This document shows, piece by piece, positions 1-12,150 of a stretch of DNA of 64,000 bases (its first letter is position 1; every line of letters begins with the position of its first letter). This DNA is from Dastarcus helophoroides. Lineage: Eukaryota > Arthropoda > Insecta > Coleoptera > Bothrideridae. The notes under the pieces were generated by a model. That model ran no database searches. It saw only the letters and a program-made list of their open reading frames with translations, and had not been told where the DNA came from. A program made the position numbers and the translations under genes. The DNA lies in NCBI GenBank assembly GCA_028583605.1, contig CM053327.1, positions 20,261,629-20,325,628 of the forward strand, written 5' to 3'.

Positions 1-328
1 AAATATTTCCTTTAAAAATTCATTAAAAACACAAAAACGTCCTATAATTAAAACTATGCCAGGTGTTTACTGTAGTGGGTCCCTAGTTACCTTGCTATAA
101 ATATCTTAGGCCTAACTTGTACAGGCTGTCCAAAATGCAATTCCAAATTGGCTAAAATTTGAAGCAATTTTTTTTTCGTTTTTTCAAAGGGAACATCCTG
201 CACATTTTTTTTCCATGAGATTCCGAATTAAAAAAATAAACATTTTTTGTGCTTATAAATATTTCGAAATTTTCAACGGTTAAGTAGATATTCGTCGGAT
301 TATTACATATGGTTCTTTCGACACTAAG

Positions 329-915
329 ATACAAGATAAAAAATCATAGATGGCTTTGATAAAAATTGATTACCTTATAATTATTTTGTAAGTTAACTGC
401 CAAGCTCTCTTAGAACTACAAATAAATAACTAAATAACAAAACATCTGACCAATTCAAACCACTAAAGACTACCTTAATAAATGTTCAAAACGCCTTAGA
501 CTAAAAAAAAAGAAAAAACGCAGAGTGCGTTGAAAAAAGTTCTTGTCATAAAATTGAATGGCAGATTTAATATTCGCTGAAAAGAATTTGGTTGATTTCG
601 TAGATCTTTAAAATGAATTTTAGTAAAGATGAGCTTGTAGATATATATGATTTTTGTGTTAGGTGAAAGTGAAAAGAATTACCTATTAGCAAGTAAGCTT
701 TATGCTAGAGGGTATCCTGAAAGAAGGCATCCCGAAGAAGTTACTTTTAGAAGACTGCTTGAACGGTTTACTGATACGGGAAATGTTTTCCTACATTTTG
801 TTATTTATTTATTTATTTGTAGTCCTAAGAGAGCTTGGAAGTTAACTTACAACATAATTAAAGGTAATTATCTTTTATCAAAGCCATCTTTGATTATTTG
901 GCTTGTACCTTACAA
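329..915. mobile_element. Fold-back MITE nested in the left arm of the large fold-back
   Basis: The right arm of the large element reads straight through this point (near 3247-3255), whereas the left arm is interrupted here. The insert has its own inverted ends of about 105 bp: about 331-433 (starting agatacaag, with gatggctttgataaa) pairs with about 803-910 (ending cttgtacct). The junction suggests a short TA-type target duplication but it is not clean. The centre, 434-800, has no gene. Confidence 0.7.
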
Positions 916-1139
916 GGAAAGGTCGCGAAGTGTCCGGCGCCGATTTTGCTAATTTTTGGATATGTTTTAAAGGACCAAAATCTAAGAGACACGTATTTTT
1001 TTTTATCGGCTGATAAACGGTTTTAAGGGTAGTTTTACCCCCTCAAAGTTGGGACAAAAAATGCAGATTTTGCTGTTTCTCACATACCAAAAATGATATT
1101 CGAGTGGTTTCTTTTTCCAAAAGTTTTGCTTTGACGAGT

Positions 1140-2215
1140 AATAAAAGAAAAAAAATTTTTCAAAATTTTCCCACCTCCCTCATGGGGGCAAACTACCCCA
1201 TTTAGAAGTTTTTTAATCATAAAAATGGTAATTACGTCAGCAAAATTTTGAAAAAAATATATCTTATTTTATGCACCAAAACTAATTTTACCTGTTTTTG
1301 GATGTTGTCGAAAAATATTTTTTTGGGGGGTAAACACCACTTACACGAATACGTATATGATAGGATGTATTTTTATGATTTTTGTTTTATTTTTTTTCTG
1401 AAACGAAATATTTCGACGAGGAACTAAAAAAACAATGTTTTTAAGATTTTTTCGGTGACCCCTCATTCCTAACCTTCCCTTATAGGAGGGTGAGCTACCT
1501 ACTTAAAAAACTGGAAAATTCGAGATTATTATGATCCCTCTACTATCTATATACACCAAAAGAAAAGTTTACTAAATTCTTTTTACCCCACCCCTCCTGA
1601 TAGGGGTAAATTACCCCTTATGAAATTTTTAATTAACAAGAAAATAGTCATTATAACAGCTAAATTTTGAAAAATAAATATTATTTTATACATCAAAATT
1701 AATTTAACTTTTATTTGGGTTTTGGTGAAGGAAAATATTTTGGGGGTAAACACCCTTTAGGTCAAACACGTATGTAATAGGATGTATTTCTATGATTTTT
1801 AATTCTTTTTTTATCTGAAACGAAGTATTTCAACGAGGAATTAGAAAATTCATTTTTTTGAACTTTTCCAGTCACCTCTCTTCCCCTCTTTCCACCTTAT
1901 CTTACCAGAGGATGAGTCATCTACTTAAAAAATCGGAAAATTTGAGATCATTACGATCTCTTTTTATACACCGAAAAAAATTTTAAACTTTTGCACCTTC
2001 GTAAGGGGGTAAACTACCCCTTTCTGAGGTTTTTAAGTATTCAAAATATTCAAAAAATTGTCATTATAACAGCAAAGTTTTGAAAAAAAACACTATATTT
2101 TATATACCAAAACTTATTTTATTGAATTTTTTTTGGGATGTGTCGAAAAAAAATTTTTGGGGGTAAACACCCTTTAGATCAAATATGTATATAAAATATC
2201 TATATAAAAACTGCG
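1140..2215. repeat. Tandem ~417-bp repeats within the fold-back arm
   Basis: The anchor gggtaaacacc recurs at about 1328, 1744 and 2161, giving spacings of 416 and 417 bases. Each is followed by the same order of landmarks: a taggatgtatt word, a run like acgaggaa, a CCCC-rich patch, then gtcattataacagc. The right arm shows the mirrored anchor only twice (about 2402 and 2823). So the arms differ in unit number, three against two. Confidence 0.7.
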
Positions 2216-3573
2216 GTCAGTTGTCTGAACTTTATAACAATTTAGAAGTTTTGTCTATTAGATATACCTACACGAACGGTAGAACCAAAATTTAAAAATA
2301 ATATTTTTCTTCCTTCTTTAAAATACTTCGTTTCAAAAATAACGAACCGAAAATTATACACATATATCTCCTATTATACATATATAAATATTTGCGTTAA
2401 AGGGTGTTTACCCCCAAAATATTTTCCTTCACCAAAACCCATATACAGGTAAAATTAATTTTCATGCATAAAATAATATTTATTTTTCAAAATTGAGCTC
2501 TTATAATGACTATTATCTTGTTAATTAAAAATTTCATAAGGGGGTAATTTACCCCTATCAGGAGGGGTGGAGGTAAAAAATTTTTGTAAACTTTTCTTTC
2601 GGTGTATATAGATGTAGATGGATCATAATAATCTCGAATTTTCCGGTTTTTTAAGTAGGTAGCTCAACCTTCTATAAGGGAAGGGTGGAGGGTGGGGATG
2701 AGGGGTCACCAAAAAAATCCTAAAAAATCATTTTATTAGTTTCTCGTCGAAATACTTTGCTTCAGAAAAAAATAAAACAAAAATCATAAAAATACATCCT
2801 ATCATATACGTATTCGTGTAAGTGGTGTTTACCCCCAAAAAATTTTTTTTCGACAAAATCCAAAAAAAGGTCAAATTAGTTTTGGTGCATAAAATAACAT
2901 TTATTTTTTTCAAAATTTTGCTGACGTAATTACCATTTTTATGCTTAAAAAACTTCTAAATGGGGTAGTTTGCCCCCATGAGGGGGGTGGGAAGATTTAA
3001 AAAAAAAATTTTTCTTTTATTTCTCGTCAAAAGAAAACTTTTGGAAAAAAAAACGACTCAAATATCATTTTTGGTATGTGAGAAACAGAAAAATCTGCAT
3101 TTTTTGCCCCAACTTTGAGGGGGTAAAACTACCCTTAAAACCGTTTATCAGCCGATAAAAAAAAATACATGTCTCTTAGATTTTGGTCCTCTAAAACATA
3201 TCCAAAAATTAGCAAAATCGGCGCCGGACACTTCGCGACCTTTCCTTGTTAGTGTCGAAAGAGCCATATGTAATAATCCGATGAATATCTGCTTAACCGT
3301 TAAAAATTTTGAAATATTTGTAGGTACAAAAAATGTTCATTTTTTATACCTACGAAAAAAAATATACAGGGTGTTCTATTTGAAAAAACGAAGAAAAATT
3401 GCTTCATATTTTAGCCAATTTGGCATTGAATTTTGGACACCCTGTATAAGTTAGGCTTAAGATATTTATAGCAAATTAACTAGAGACCCACTGCAGTACA
3501 TACCTAGCGTAAGTTCAATTTTAGGGCATTTTTGTATTTTTAATGAATTTTTAAAAAAATTTTGCAAAATATT

Positions 3574-5200
3574 TTTTTCTCTTTATTTATTTATTACTCT
3601 AGAACTATCTAACCAAATTTAGCAATATCTCAGGAATATGCAAAGTTGTCCAAACTGAACTTAAAAATGTAAAAAAATACAGGGATTCTATTTAAAAAAA
3701 ATTACCCTCAGCGGCTCACACTTTTCGGAGACACCCTGTACACGTGAACATATTTTCCTGAAATACATCCTTGTACACAGTTAAGGTCTGCATGTGAAAG
3801 AAATTCCTTACTTTTTTATTATAGGACCTATAGATGCCTGACGCACTGTTGCTGGACCCTGTACAGAGTGATGCACTAAAGTTGTCTTTTTTCACATAGA
3901 ACGTCCTATATATTTTTACATATTTGAATCTTTTACCAAATACTGATTAAAATGATGTTAAGCAATAAGGGCGTACTGTTAACCGTTTTTGAGATATTTA
4001 GAAAAATCATGAAAATTAAGCCTAAATTGCAAGCTCGTTTGAAAGGTTGATGTCAATATGTGTGAATCTTTTTCTGATAGTTCGGAAGATATATAATTTT
4101 TAGTTTAAAAAATTAAAATTTTCCAGATTTATTTCAGTAAAATGCGTTTTTTTCTCAAACTTTTTGGACTTAAACAAAAATAATGTCTTTAAAATGCTTT
4201 GATGTAATAATTTAAATCATAGTAATTTGATGTTTTCAAAAATATGAACTCTTAATTAGAAAACATTGGTTTGGATGCTATTTATCATTTGCTCCTAAAT
4301 TTTATGCCTGTATGCTCTATGTTTTCTGCATAGTTTACATTATTTAAGAAAATAAGAGTAAAATTAGTGCATGGTACAATATTCTTTCATTCTAGTCAGT
4401 TTTAAGCTTGTTCTGGTCAAGAAAATTAACTAAACCTACTCATCTTGCACAACTACAATAATAAAAATATTAATAAATAAATTTTATGCATCATATTTCC
4501 AAAAGGAAAGTAAGTTTAACCTATATAGTGACCTAAACAAGCTGAAGTACAATAAAAACAGTTGTATATTTTAATACGTTGGGTGGATAAAATCGAAGTG
4601 GAGACGAGACATTGTCGAACTTTTTTGAAAATAATGCGGTAAAATGTTAATTTATCAGTATTTTTCTTTACCGTTAAAAATAAATTCCCAGCAACTTCAA
4701 TAAAAGATGCATTTTAAACATTCAAATATCGACATCTTTTATTTTTCAAATTTAAAATTAAATAATTCTTAAATTATAAGAGGTAGAACCACATACTTTT
4801 ACATTAAACCAAAGCTTAGTTGTCTCTTAATAAGAATAGAAAATAATATACATGATGTGCCTTGTAAAAATATATAGGATATTCTATTTTAAAAAAAAGG
4901 CAACTTTATTGCACTAGCGTGCATATATTCAATAAAATGGGCGTCTCGTGGTAGTGTCTACTGTTAGTTTTCTTAATGGATACCCCCCATTTTTATTTTT
5001 GACCCCACGGTTTTTTAGTTGGATTTTATGTCTACTAACGGACTAGCAGAATGAATGAAGGAATTCATATCTGCAAAAATGAAAGCCATTTAAAAACTCC
5101 TAATTTTTTGAATCGGTCAAAAATAAGAATAAAAATGGGGCGTACCCATTAAGAAAACTAACCCTGTACCTTTATACTAGAAATATTTTTGTTATCAGAA
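3574..5200. other. Intergenic, degenerate inverted repeat about 3870-4925
   Basis: No gene is visible. The words aacgtcctatatatttttac near 3900-3922 recur inverted near 4866-4885, both next to an aagttg-type run (3873, 4902), so this is probably the worn pair of ends of another fold-back element. The middle shows no reading frame. Confidence 0.35.
4963..5162. mobile_element. Small fold-back MITE
   Basis: The arm at 4963-5004 (gttagttttcttaatgg, then a CCCCCC and ATTTTTATTTTTGACC patch) is inverted at 5115-5162 (ggtcaaaaataag to cccattaagaaaactaac). Arms are about 42-48 bp around a 110-bp centre, and the right arm runs into accctgtacc, the terminus typical of mariner-derived MITEs. Confidence 0.65.
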
Positions 5201-6600
5201 TAATTGTAGGAGCTGCAGGGCGTTACCGTACTAATGACTCACCCTCTATATCTTGATTTTTCTAGTGAGCAATGAACTTTCTAGGATGGAGATTGCCTAT
5301 CTTTGCCTCCCCCCTAGCTATACCAATGGGTTTTGTATATATTTTTTTTAAATATTATCAATATGTTTTAATTAAAATTTCTGTTCGTATATCATCTTGA
5401 CAAATAAATTTATTAACTGAATTCGTTTTTGAAGGAACCATATTTGTATCTTCAAAAATATACAATGGATTCTATTTAAGATTACCAAGTTAGTGCTCTT
5501 TTCGACCGTATGGATACATAATATATCGTTTTATACTTCAAAGGTATCTCCTTTTCAGCCATGTAGAGTGCTAGTTTTGAAAATAATAGATTTAGTGAAT
5601 TTTTGAAAAATGTGGCTTTTAAACACCTACAATTTTCGCTTAAATTATCTGTTCCATCTGTGTCCTTTTCAAATAAAAAAATATGGATCATTTTGAAATT
5701 CGATTTTTATAATTGAAAACTCAACTTCATATCTATAGGGGCAATTTGTTAAAGTGTATACGTAAGTGTGGATGCTCAGGAAGAAAGCAATGTATATTCT
5801 GTAAAACCAAATCAACAGCCAGTCACGTCAGTGTTAGCTGAGATACCTATACTTTGATTATAATATAATTTATTCCTAAATGTCATAGAGTTTAATGCGA
5901 CAGCTTTGTTTTGTGCATGGTTGGTATTAAAACTTTATCACGGTCGATCTCGATAGAGCTAGGGACTACATACTAATAACTATCCTAAACTAACTTTATG
6001 TCAACATATGTTGTTGCGTTATATGACAAAATAAATTAAAAAGAAGAAGATTTAATTAAATACGGTGACTATTTGCACTCGTTGACATGTGCAATTTACA
6101 GGTGCATTAAGCAAATGTTTATTAAGATTTATTGAATTATATTATTTTATTCATACATATGGGAAACCAAAACTAGAAAAAATATTCGAAATATATGTCT
6201 GCAAATATTTTAGGAGCAATTGAAATTATTAGATTTAAGCAAATGTCCTAAGTAATATTTGCTAGTGCTATATTTGTTTAATATGCCATGTTTTTGTGAA
6301 TGTTGATTCAAACCACAATCCAATTCTAAAAAGAATTGCTTGCATTAAGTAACTATGGTGCAGAATGTATTTTTTTAATTTATGTAACTTGATAGAAAAT
6401 TGTTTTCAGCATAAGGGATGTTAAAAATTGAATCATAACATAAAATCACTTAGAAAGCTAATAATATTTACTGACTTAATTCTTATGCACAGACCCATAG
6501 ATTTGAACATTTATTATATTCAGGGTTTGAAAACCGAAGATGAGTTTCGATTGCCACGGCGAGTTCTTTCATTTTCAAGTTTATACTTGCCATAACATGT
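5201..6600. other. Intergenic, no gene seen
   Basis: AT-rich sequence with only short, frame-broken open stretches. The 69-codon minus frame at 5482-5691 has no domain or composition that supports coding. I see nothing else to annotate. Confidence 0.5.
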
Positions 6601-6604
6601 GTCA

Positions 6605-6740
6605 GCATATCAAGATCTAATAAGAGCGAAACCTGTCTTTAGTATGTGCATTAGAATAAAGTCTCAAAAGTCTCAACAGTGATCATTTCTGCTAAGCGCG
6701 AGTGAATCAACTGTTGATACTTGAACTACCTACCGCTGCA
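6605..6740 (+). repeat. Degenerate copy of the hammerhead-associated repeat
   Basis: gatctaataag, then gcgaaac and ctgtcttta at 6613-6640, matches the hammerhead-like repeat at 8985-9080. Both are followed by gcattagaat and aaagt. The CTGACGA core is lost here. The continuation (aactgttga, ttgaactacct) resembles, inverted, the copy at 23540-23670. Confidence 0.45.
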
Positions 6741-6765
6741 ACACGTTTAGAGGGATCCACTTACA

Positions 6766-7064
6766 GTCTAGGTCACGGGTCGGCAACCTATCACCCGCGG
6801 GACACCGAGTGACCCATTCGATAATTTCAAATGAACCACTTTGGTTCCAAAAATAAAATATAATAATATACTTTATGATACTTATATAAAAAATTAAAAA
6901 ACATAACTATGAAATAAACATTTTGAAAAAAAAATTGAAAATAGATACTATGAAAAACATTTTACTTCGAAGTAAGAAGTAATAGGAAAATATATCTGAC
7001 TCAAACATCTCTTTAATACCCGAATTTTGGATGATTTTGACAACCGGCCAGAAAAGGTCTAGGT
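6766..7064. mobile_element. Candidate hAT MITE with perfect 8-bp flanking repeat
   Basis: gtctaggt occurs at 6766-6773 and 7057-7064 flanking a 283-bp insert that starts cacgggtcggcaacc, a common style of hAT terminus. The right end does not show a convincing inverted match, so this may be a truncated element or a chance repeat. Confidence 0.4.
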
Positions 7065-7184
7065 CTGGTCTAGGTTGTAGTGTATTTGCAGAACACTTGT
7101 TGAAGTTATTTAACAGTTTTTTTTTACAGACAGATGGGTGGCATCATACTTAGGAATTACATTAATTTCCTAATCTACCGGGTG

Positions 7185-8950
7185 TTTTTTTTAGTTGGGA
7201 GGTTACCTTTATCTGGAGTACTGCTTATTATAAAGGCAAACTGATTTTATCGATGGGGCTAAAAATATTTTCAACTTTCCCCCACTACCAATTATACCGG
7301 AAGTAGACATCAACTTTCTTATTTTAAATAGCAACCCCCAAATTTTATACTTTATTTAGATTTTGCGTAAAAAAATAAGGTGAGTTTATGTATACATGTT
7401 TATTGCTACCTTTGATAGTTTTAAAGATATTTCAATTTTTCGAAAAAAAATGACAGAAAAGAGGGTTATTTTGACTCTTTGTATCTTTTTTATTATTTGC
7501 AGTAAAAACATGAAATTTGGGTCAAAATTACAGAATATTATAAAGACTACAATAACGTAATCAGATTTTACATTTATTATACAGGGGGATGGAAATTTTA
7601 TAATCTTTGCTGTTTTAGTTTTATTCAAAAAAACTTTGTATTTTTAAATGGGAACTATGTGTTCTTTAATCATTTTTGGATTCTTCACATAAAAAGAAGA
7701 AAAAAGTTATATCACTTATTTTTTAAAATTTTGTGCCGTTACAGGGGTATTTTACATAAATCTCAAAATAAAAAGAATCAATTATGTCTTTTTTGTTCAA
7801 GTGGGAAATTAACTGTAAGCGATAAAAGTTTAAAGAATTAATCATATTAAGTAATACGAAAAAAAAAAAAAATTGATAAAAAATGTACATCAAGAACAAC
7901 AAGGACGATCTTCTCTTTCAATACATTTAAAGGCACATTTTAAGATTTTGAATTGAGTAACGTTTTTAAGCACATCCGATTGTTCCTAGCATTATGCTTG
8001 TCATGCAGTAGTCGTAAAAAAATCACTAAAAAATTTCCATTTCGATTTTCATTATAAAATTTAACGCTTACAAATCCTGAGTTCTAATCTAACAGCATAA
8101 CAGTTAAAGGACGAATTTTCTTGAATATTTTGTTGATTTTCATTACTCCAAAAATGAGAAGTCTGTTTAACAAACCATTTTTACGAAACTGACATTCGTG
8201 GCCCCCTAAACATTTTTCAATAAGTATTCTAACAATTAGTCAAAAATTATTCGTCTTGTACGGTTTTTAGGCCTTGTTATGTTTTTTTTTTTGAAGATTT
8301 TGTTTTCTGCTACCAAGTTGTTACTAGAGGCCAAAAAATATTTTTCTTTTTTATTTTGAATTATATCTCTGTAACGGTGCAAAATTTTAAAAAATTACTT
8401 ATATAACTTTTTTCTTCTTTTTACGTGAAGAATCTAAAAATGATTAAAAAACGCATAGTTCCTATTTAAAAAAACAGAGTTTCTTTGAATAAAACAAAAA
8501 CAATAAAGATCATAAAATTTCCATCACCCTGTGTAATAAATGTAAAACCTGATTACGTTATTATAGTCTCCATAATATTCCATGACTTCAACCCAAATTT
8601 AATGTTTTTACTGCAAATAATAAAAAAGATACAAAGAGTTAAAATAACCCTCTTTTCTGTCATTTTTTTTCGAAAAATTGAAATATCTTTAAAACTATCA
8701 AAAATAGCAATAAACATGTATACATAAAATCACCTTATTTTTCTACGTAAAATCCAAATAAAGTATAAAATTTGGGGGTTGTCATTTAAAATAAGAAAGT
8801 TGATAGCTATTTCCGGTATAACCGGAAGTGGGAGGAAGTTGAAAATATTTTTGGAAGGTAGTTTAGCTCCGATTAGTCTCAACGACAAAATCAGTTTGCC
8901 TTTATAATAAGTGATACTCCGTATGAAGGTAACCTCCCAACTAAAAAATT
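7185..8950. mobile_element. Fold-back element with ~560-580 bp arms
   Basis: Left arm 7192-7747 (tagttgggaggttacctt at its tip) is nearly perfectly inverted at 8370-8948 (aaggtaacctcccaacta at its tip). The 620-bp centre has no gene. Because the arms mirror each other, an 80-codon open frame starting NKTKT appears on the minus strand at 7386-7628 and on the plus strand at 8485-8727 with few changes. I read it as a by-product of the repeat, not a gene. The tip resembles other CCGGGTGTTTTTT-type element ends. Confidence 0.8.
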
Positions 8951-8984
8951 TGCTACAATATTTATTAGCATGCAAGTTGGGTAA

Positions 8985-9080
8985 GCCAAACTGACGAGAT
9001 CTAATAAGATCGAAATCGGTCTTGGATTCCCAAACTTCAAATCTAATAAATATGTTTGTTTATGCATTAGAATTAAAGTT
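8985..9080 (+). ncRNA. Hammerhead-ribozyme-like motif in a dispersed repeat
   Basis: Core CTGACGA at 8991-8997 is followed by a 5-bp stem II (gatct/agatc, 8998-9002 with 9007-9011, loop aata), GAAA at 9012-9015, a short self-complementary stem III (atcggt, 9015-9020) and C at 9021 as the predicted cleavage base. After it ttgg (9022-9025) can pair with the bases just upstream of the core (ccaaa, 8986-8990) with one bulged A. All invariant core positions of a type I hammerhead (CUGANGA and GAAA) are present. It lies directly beside the fold-back at 7185-8950. Activity is inferred, not shown. Confidence 0.55.
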
Positions 9081-9154
9081 TCCAAATATTATGCAAATAT
9101 AACTTTCATTCTTCATGGTGAACTCTTATTGAACGGAAACATTATGTTTATTAA

Positions 9155-9273
9155 TTTTATTTAACATTTCTACGGCCCTGTTTGGCAATATTTAAATTTT
9201 TATTTGTTTGCTGCTTTTATTTAACATTTCTACGGCCCTGTTTGGCAATATTTAAATTTTTATTTGTTTGCTG
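9155..9273. repeat. Perfect 60-bp tandem duplication
   Basis: The block ttttatttaacatttctacg through gtttgctg at 9155-9213 is repeated without change at 9215-9273 (period 60). It is followed at about 9298-9368 by an inverted, partial copy (aaaaatttaaatattgtc, aataaaattaataaacat). Perfect identity implies a recent duplication. Confidence 0.85.
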
Positions 9274-9524
9274 ACAATATTTCAAGACCTTTTTTAGAAT
9301 ATTGTCAACAAACAATAAAAATTTAAATATTGTCAGCAAGCAGTTAAATAAAATTAATAAACATAATATAACTTTCAATTAAAACTTCAAATATTTTCAG
9401 AAAATTTTGATTTCTATATTTTGATAGTTTCATTTTAATTTTTCAAAATTAAATTACAAGTATTTGGGAACTTTTTAAATTAATTTCTTGTTCTATTCAC
9501 AATTTCTATTTAACTCCTTAATTT

Positions 9525-9800
9525 TTTTTGGTGGAGCGGACCGGTCCTCGGTTATCTTTAAAAATTGAAAGGGGACAAGATTTCTACTTCAATCCTTGAT
9601 TTTTTCCTTTTTTCATAACATTTCAATTATAAACTCACAATCACAAAATCAACTTTTTCTAGAAATGTTGGCATTTTTAATTATTTTTTTTTTTGTGGAA
9701 CGGACTGGTCCTTGGTTATCTCTCTGAAGATGATAGCTTGGCTATCGAAACGGTTTAGAGCAACCTTTGTTGTGTTTTTTAATCTTTCTTGGTTTCAGCC
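9525..9800 (+). mobile_element. Penelope-like fragment with hammerhead-like motif
   Basis: Two pieces of the recurring family are present. An inverted tail (cggaccggtcctcggttatc, with ggggacaag) lies at about 9535-9580, and a forward piece at 9700-9797. In the forward piece CTGAAGA (9724-9730) is followed by stem II gatag/ctatc (9732-9736, 9742-9746), GAAA (9747-9750) and, after a short pseudo-palindrome, AGAG (9757-9760), which pairs with the CTCT upstream. The tail words (ttgttgtg, cttggtttcag) are shared with copies near 12060, 26780, 37190 and 43420. Confidence 0.55.
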
Positions 9801-10049
9801 ATTGTTACTCACAAAAATGTGACATTTTCTGTAATTTTTGAACTTAAACTTGATTTTTTCAACTCTTGGTTATGGCTGGACATGTAAATGAATTAATTTT
9901 ATTATAATTATTTTTGGAGCCCAGTGTTGAAAAATATTTAAACCTTTTTAAATGCATAAGTGGAAGTTGCTGATCCTGAAAAAATTTCAGAATTATTCAT
10001 TTATTTAAAAAATTTAATAAATATTTTTCAGTACTGGGCTCTTAAATCG

Positions 10050-10680
10050 TCAGGCATAATAAAACTACTTCATTGGGCTTTTTTGCCAAAATTCTAAATT
10101 TGTTAATTTAATTTTTATTCCCTTCATAAAATTTAAATTTAAATTGCACATTTTTACCATTTCTAAATACTTTAACTTATATAATTCAACTCGAAATTTT
10201 ACTTTCTTTGTTCTCAAACTTGACTTTAAAATGGAAAATTTTATCTTTTTTCTTAAATTTTTTTTTTCAAAATTCCGAGTTACACTTTTAATTTTTATTT
10301 TCATTTCCTAAGAGTTTGGCATACAAATTTTGTTCTGTTTCCACCTAAATTTTAAATTCATTTTTCTTTTAAATTCCGATTTATTTCGACATTTCTTCTA
10401 ATGACAAAATTTAAGCTCTATATTTTTTTCGTTTCCCTAAAATTTTTATTTTGGAACTTGACATTTAAAATTTTGATAGATATTTCTAATATCTTTTCGG
10501 ATATCATACTCTAATCTCCAAATCTAGGACTTCTCCCCAAAAATTTTAAACCCAAACGTTAAGTTTTTTTTAATTTCAAGCAATCTTAGTAAATTTTTTA
10601 AAATATTTTCATTATCTATTATTAATTTAAAATTTCGGAATATTTTGAAATTTCGATCTTAAACTGAATAGTTGGAGGTT
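10050..10680. repeat. Cryptic simple sequence (TTTCGAAATTT-type)
   Basis: A run of loosely repeated words such as aaattt, ttcgaaa, tttcgac and aaaattttaa with no fixed period. The same kind of block occurs at 20940-21480, 40440-41990, 54700-55860 and 61020-61540. The minus-strand open frame at 10065-10304 is lysine-rich from A-richness and is not a gene. Confidence 0.6.
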
Positions 10681-11900
10681 CTTTTTAAATTTTAATCAAA
10701 TGTTCTGTAATGAAACAATGTGAACCTGCAAAAAGTTGAAAACATTTGCAAGCACAACCATGGACCGTTTTTCGAATTCCTTGGCCCCATGAGTATGTTT
10801 TAAACACTCTCAACTTATTGCTGTTAGTCAACCTCATAAATACCTATTTAACGAACGCGGTCTCCATGGAAGTGGCTTCAAATTAGATTTTATATCATTT
10901 GTTAAAATAGTTGAAATAGATTAAATTATTTACTAAAAATCCCGTGCGTAAGTCTTTTCACTAAATTATCTATTTAGTGATAGTGTGTTTCTAATTATTA
11001 ATGTGCGTCTGTATTTTCTAGTTCAGGGTTAAATAAAAGAAATATTAAGTAGGTAGCATTTTAGTTATTTTATCTTTTTATTATTTGGTCATAGGTTTGA
11101 TCTATCAATATTTTAACATTATCTCTGAGTTAAATAGACAACCCACCCATAGAAAAGAAACATTAGAAGAGAACAAGAGTATCAACTGTCTGTAGGCAGG
11201 GCCCTTTTGATTGCATTATAATCTGGTACGAGGCAGTAATCTCGAGGGAATAAGGGTGGTGTTATCCAGACGGGACATTTTCAGGACACATCAAGTGAAC
11301 GCCATCTACCAAGTTACGCAGCCGGATGATGCGATTAGTAAATCTTCCGTAATAATTGAAATATCAGCAATATCACGGTGTTCTCTGGTAGGTCCTGCCT
11401 CAGTAACATAAAACAAATAATGACAAAATTGAAATGTTATACTTATGGTTCACCAGCCAGATTCTACAAAGTCTTCTATTAACGATACATAACTGTGTTA
11501 ATTGTGTTATACTTGGTATTTTAAACTACTTAAACCCTTACGTGATTAAATTGTTCGATATTTATGACTCATAAACTACATTCAATAATTAATACAATAA
11601 TTAAATGTGAAATTTCCACAGGACTTCTATATAAATATTTCATTTAATATGAATTAATTTCAAAGCTTCTATCAAAGGTGTGTCTTAGTTGGAAGAATTC
11701 TATTATTATTCTTTTAGTAGATTGTCGCAAGTGTAAATATTTGTGAATTTCTGTGGCTCTCAAAGTATTTATAACTTTACAATTACATTTTTAAACTAAA
11801 TATCAGCAGTAGTAAAATTTTAATAAGTTATGATATTAAATTCGAAAAATATAACGTAGCCTAAAGCATAACAAAATAATGGCATTGATAATATTGATTG
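10681..11900. other. Intergenic, no gene recognised
   Basis: A less AT-rich patch at about 11180-11410 carries a 66-codon plus-strand open frame (11211-11411), but no splice sites or family resemblance were found. It could be an untranslated exon or conserved noncoding DNA. The remainder is AT-rich and featureless. Confidence 0.4.
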
Positions 11901-12150
11901 AAATACAGAACTTGTCCCCTGAAACCAAGAAAGACTAAAAACACAACAGATGTTGCTCTAACTCGTTTCGACAGCCAAGTTGTCATCTTCAGAGATATTC
12001 AATATCTCAGTATATCACAGTATCTCTCTGAATATGACAGCTTGACTATCGAAACGCGTTAGAGCAACGTTTGTTGTGTTTAATCTTTCTTGGTTTGAGG
12101 GGACAAGTTCTGTATTTCAATTTTTGAAGATAACCAAGGAAACAAAATAA
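11900..12150. mobile_element. Head-to-head pair of Penelope-like hammerhead fragments
   Basis: 11908-12003 on the minus strand and about 12016-12125 on the plus strand are inverted copies of the same piece (cttggtttcag and ggggacaagttctg at the outer ends). The minus copy keeps CTGAAGA (11986-11992, complement) and GAAA (11966-11969, complement) around a 4-bp stem. The plus copy has CTGAATA, so G8 of the core is lost, but it keeps GAAACGCGTT then AGAG. Both pieces lie next to ataaccaagga, the usual outer end of the family. Confidence 0.55.

Larger units (their letters stand above)
1..3573. mobile_element. Large fold-back (long inverted repeat) element, left edge cut by window
   Basis: The first bases of the window reappear inverted at about 3524-3573, and matching continues inward on both sides. 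The stretch at 920-955 (cgcgaagtgtccggcgcc) matches inverted 3203-3240, and the hydrated run around 1031-1075 matches 3090-3130. Arms are roughly 1.3-1.6 kb with a short unpaired centre near 2200-2400. No transposase reading frame is visible; the short open frames inside are arm shadows. I infer a non-autonomous fold-back transposon. The left terminus lies at or beyond position 1, so total length is unknown. Confidence 0.8.

Noticed and set aside
1140..2215. Regular repeat spacing considered as CRISPR-like
   Set aside because: Units are about 417 bases, diverged and inside a fold-back element in an insect genome.
10065..10304. 79-codon lysine-rich minus frame
   Set aside because: By-product of T-rich simple sequence.
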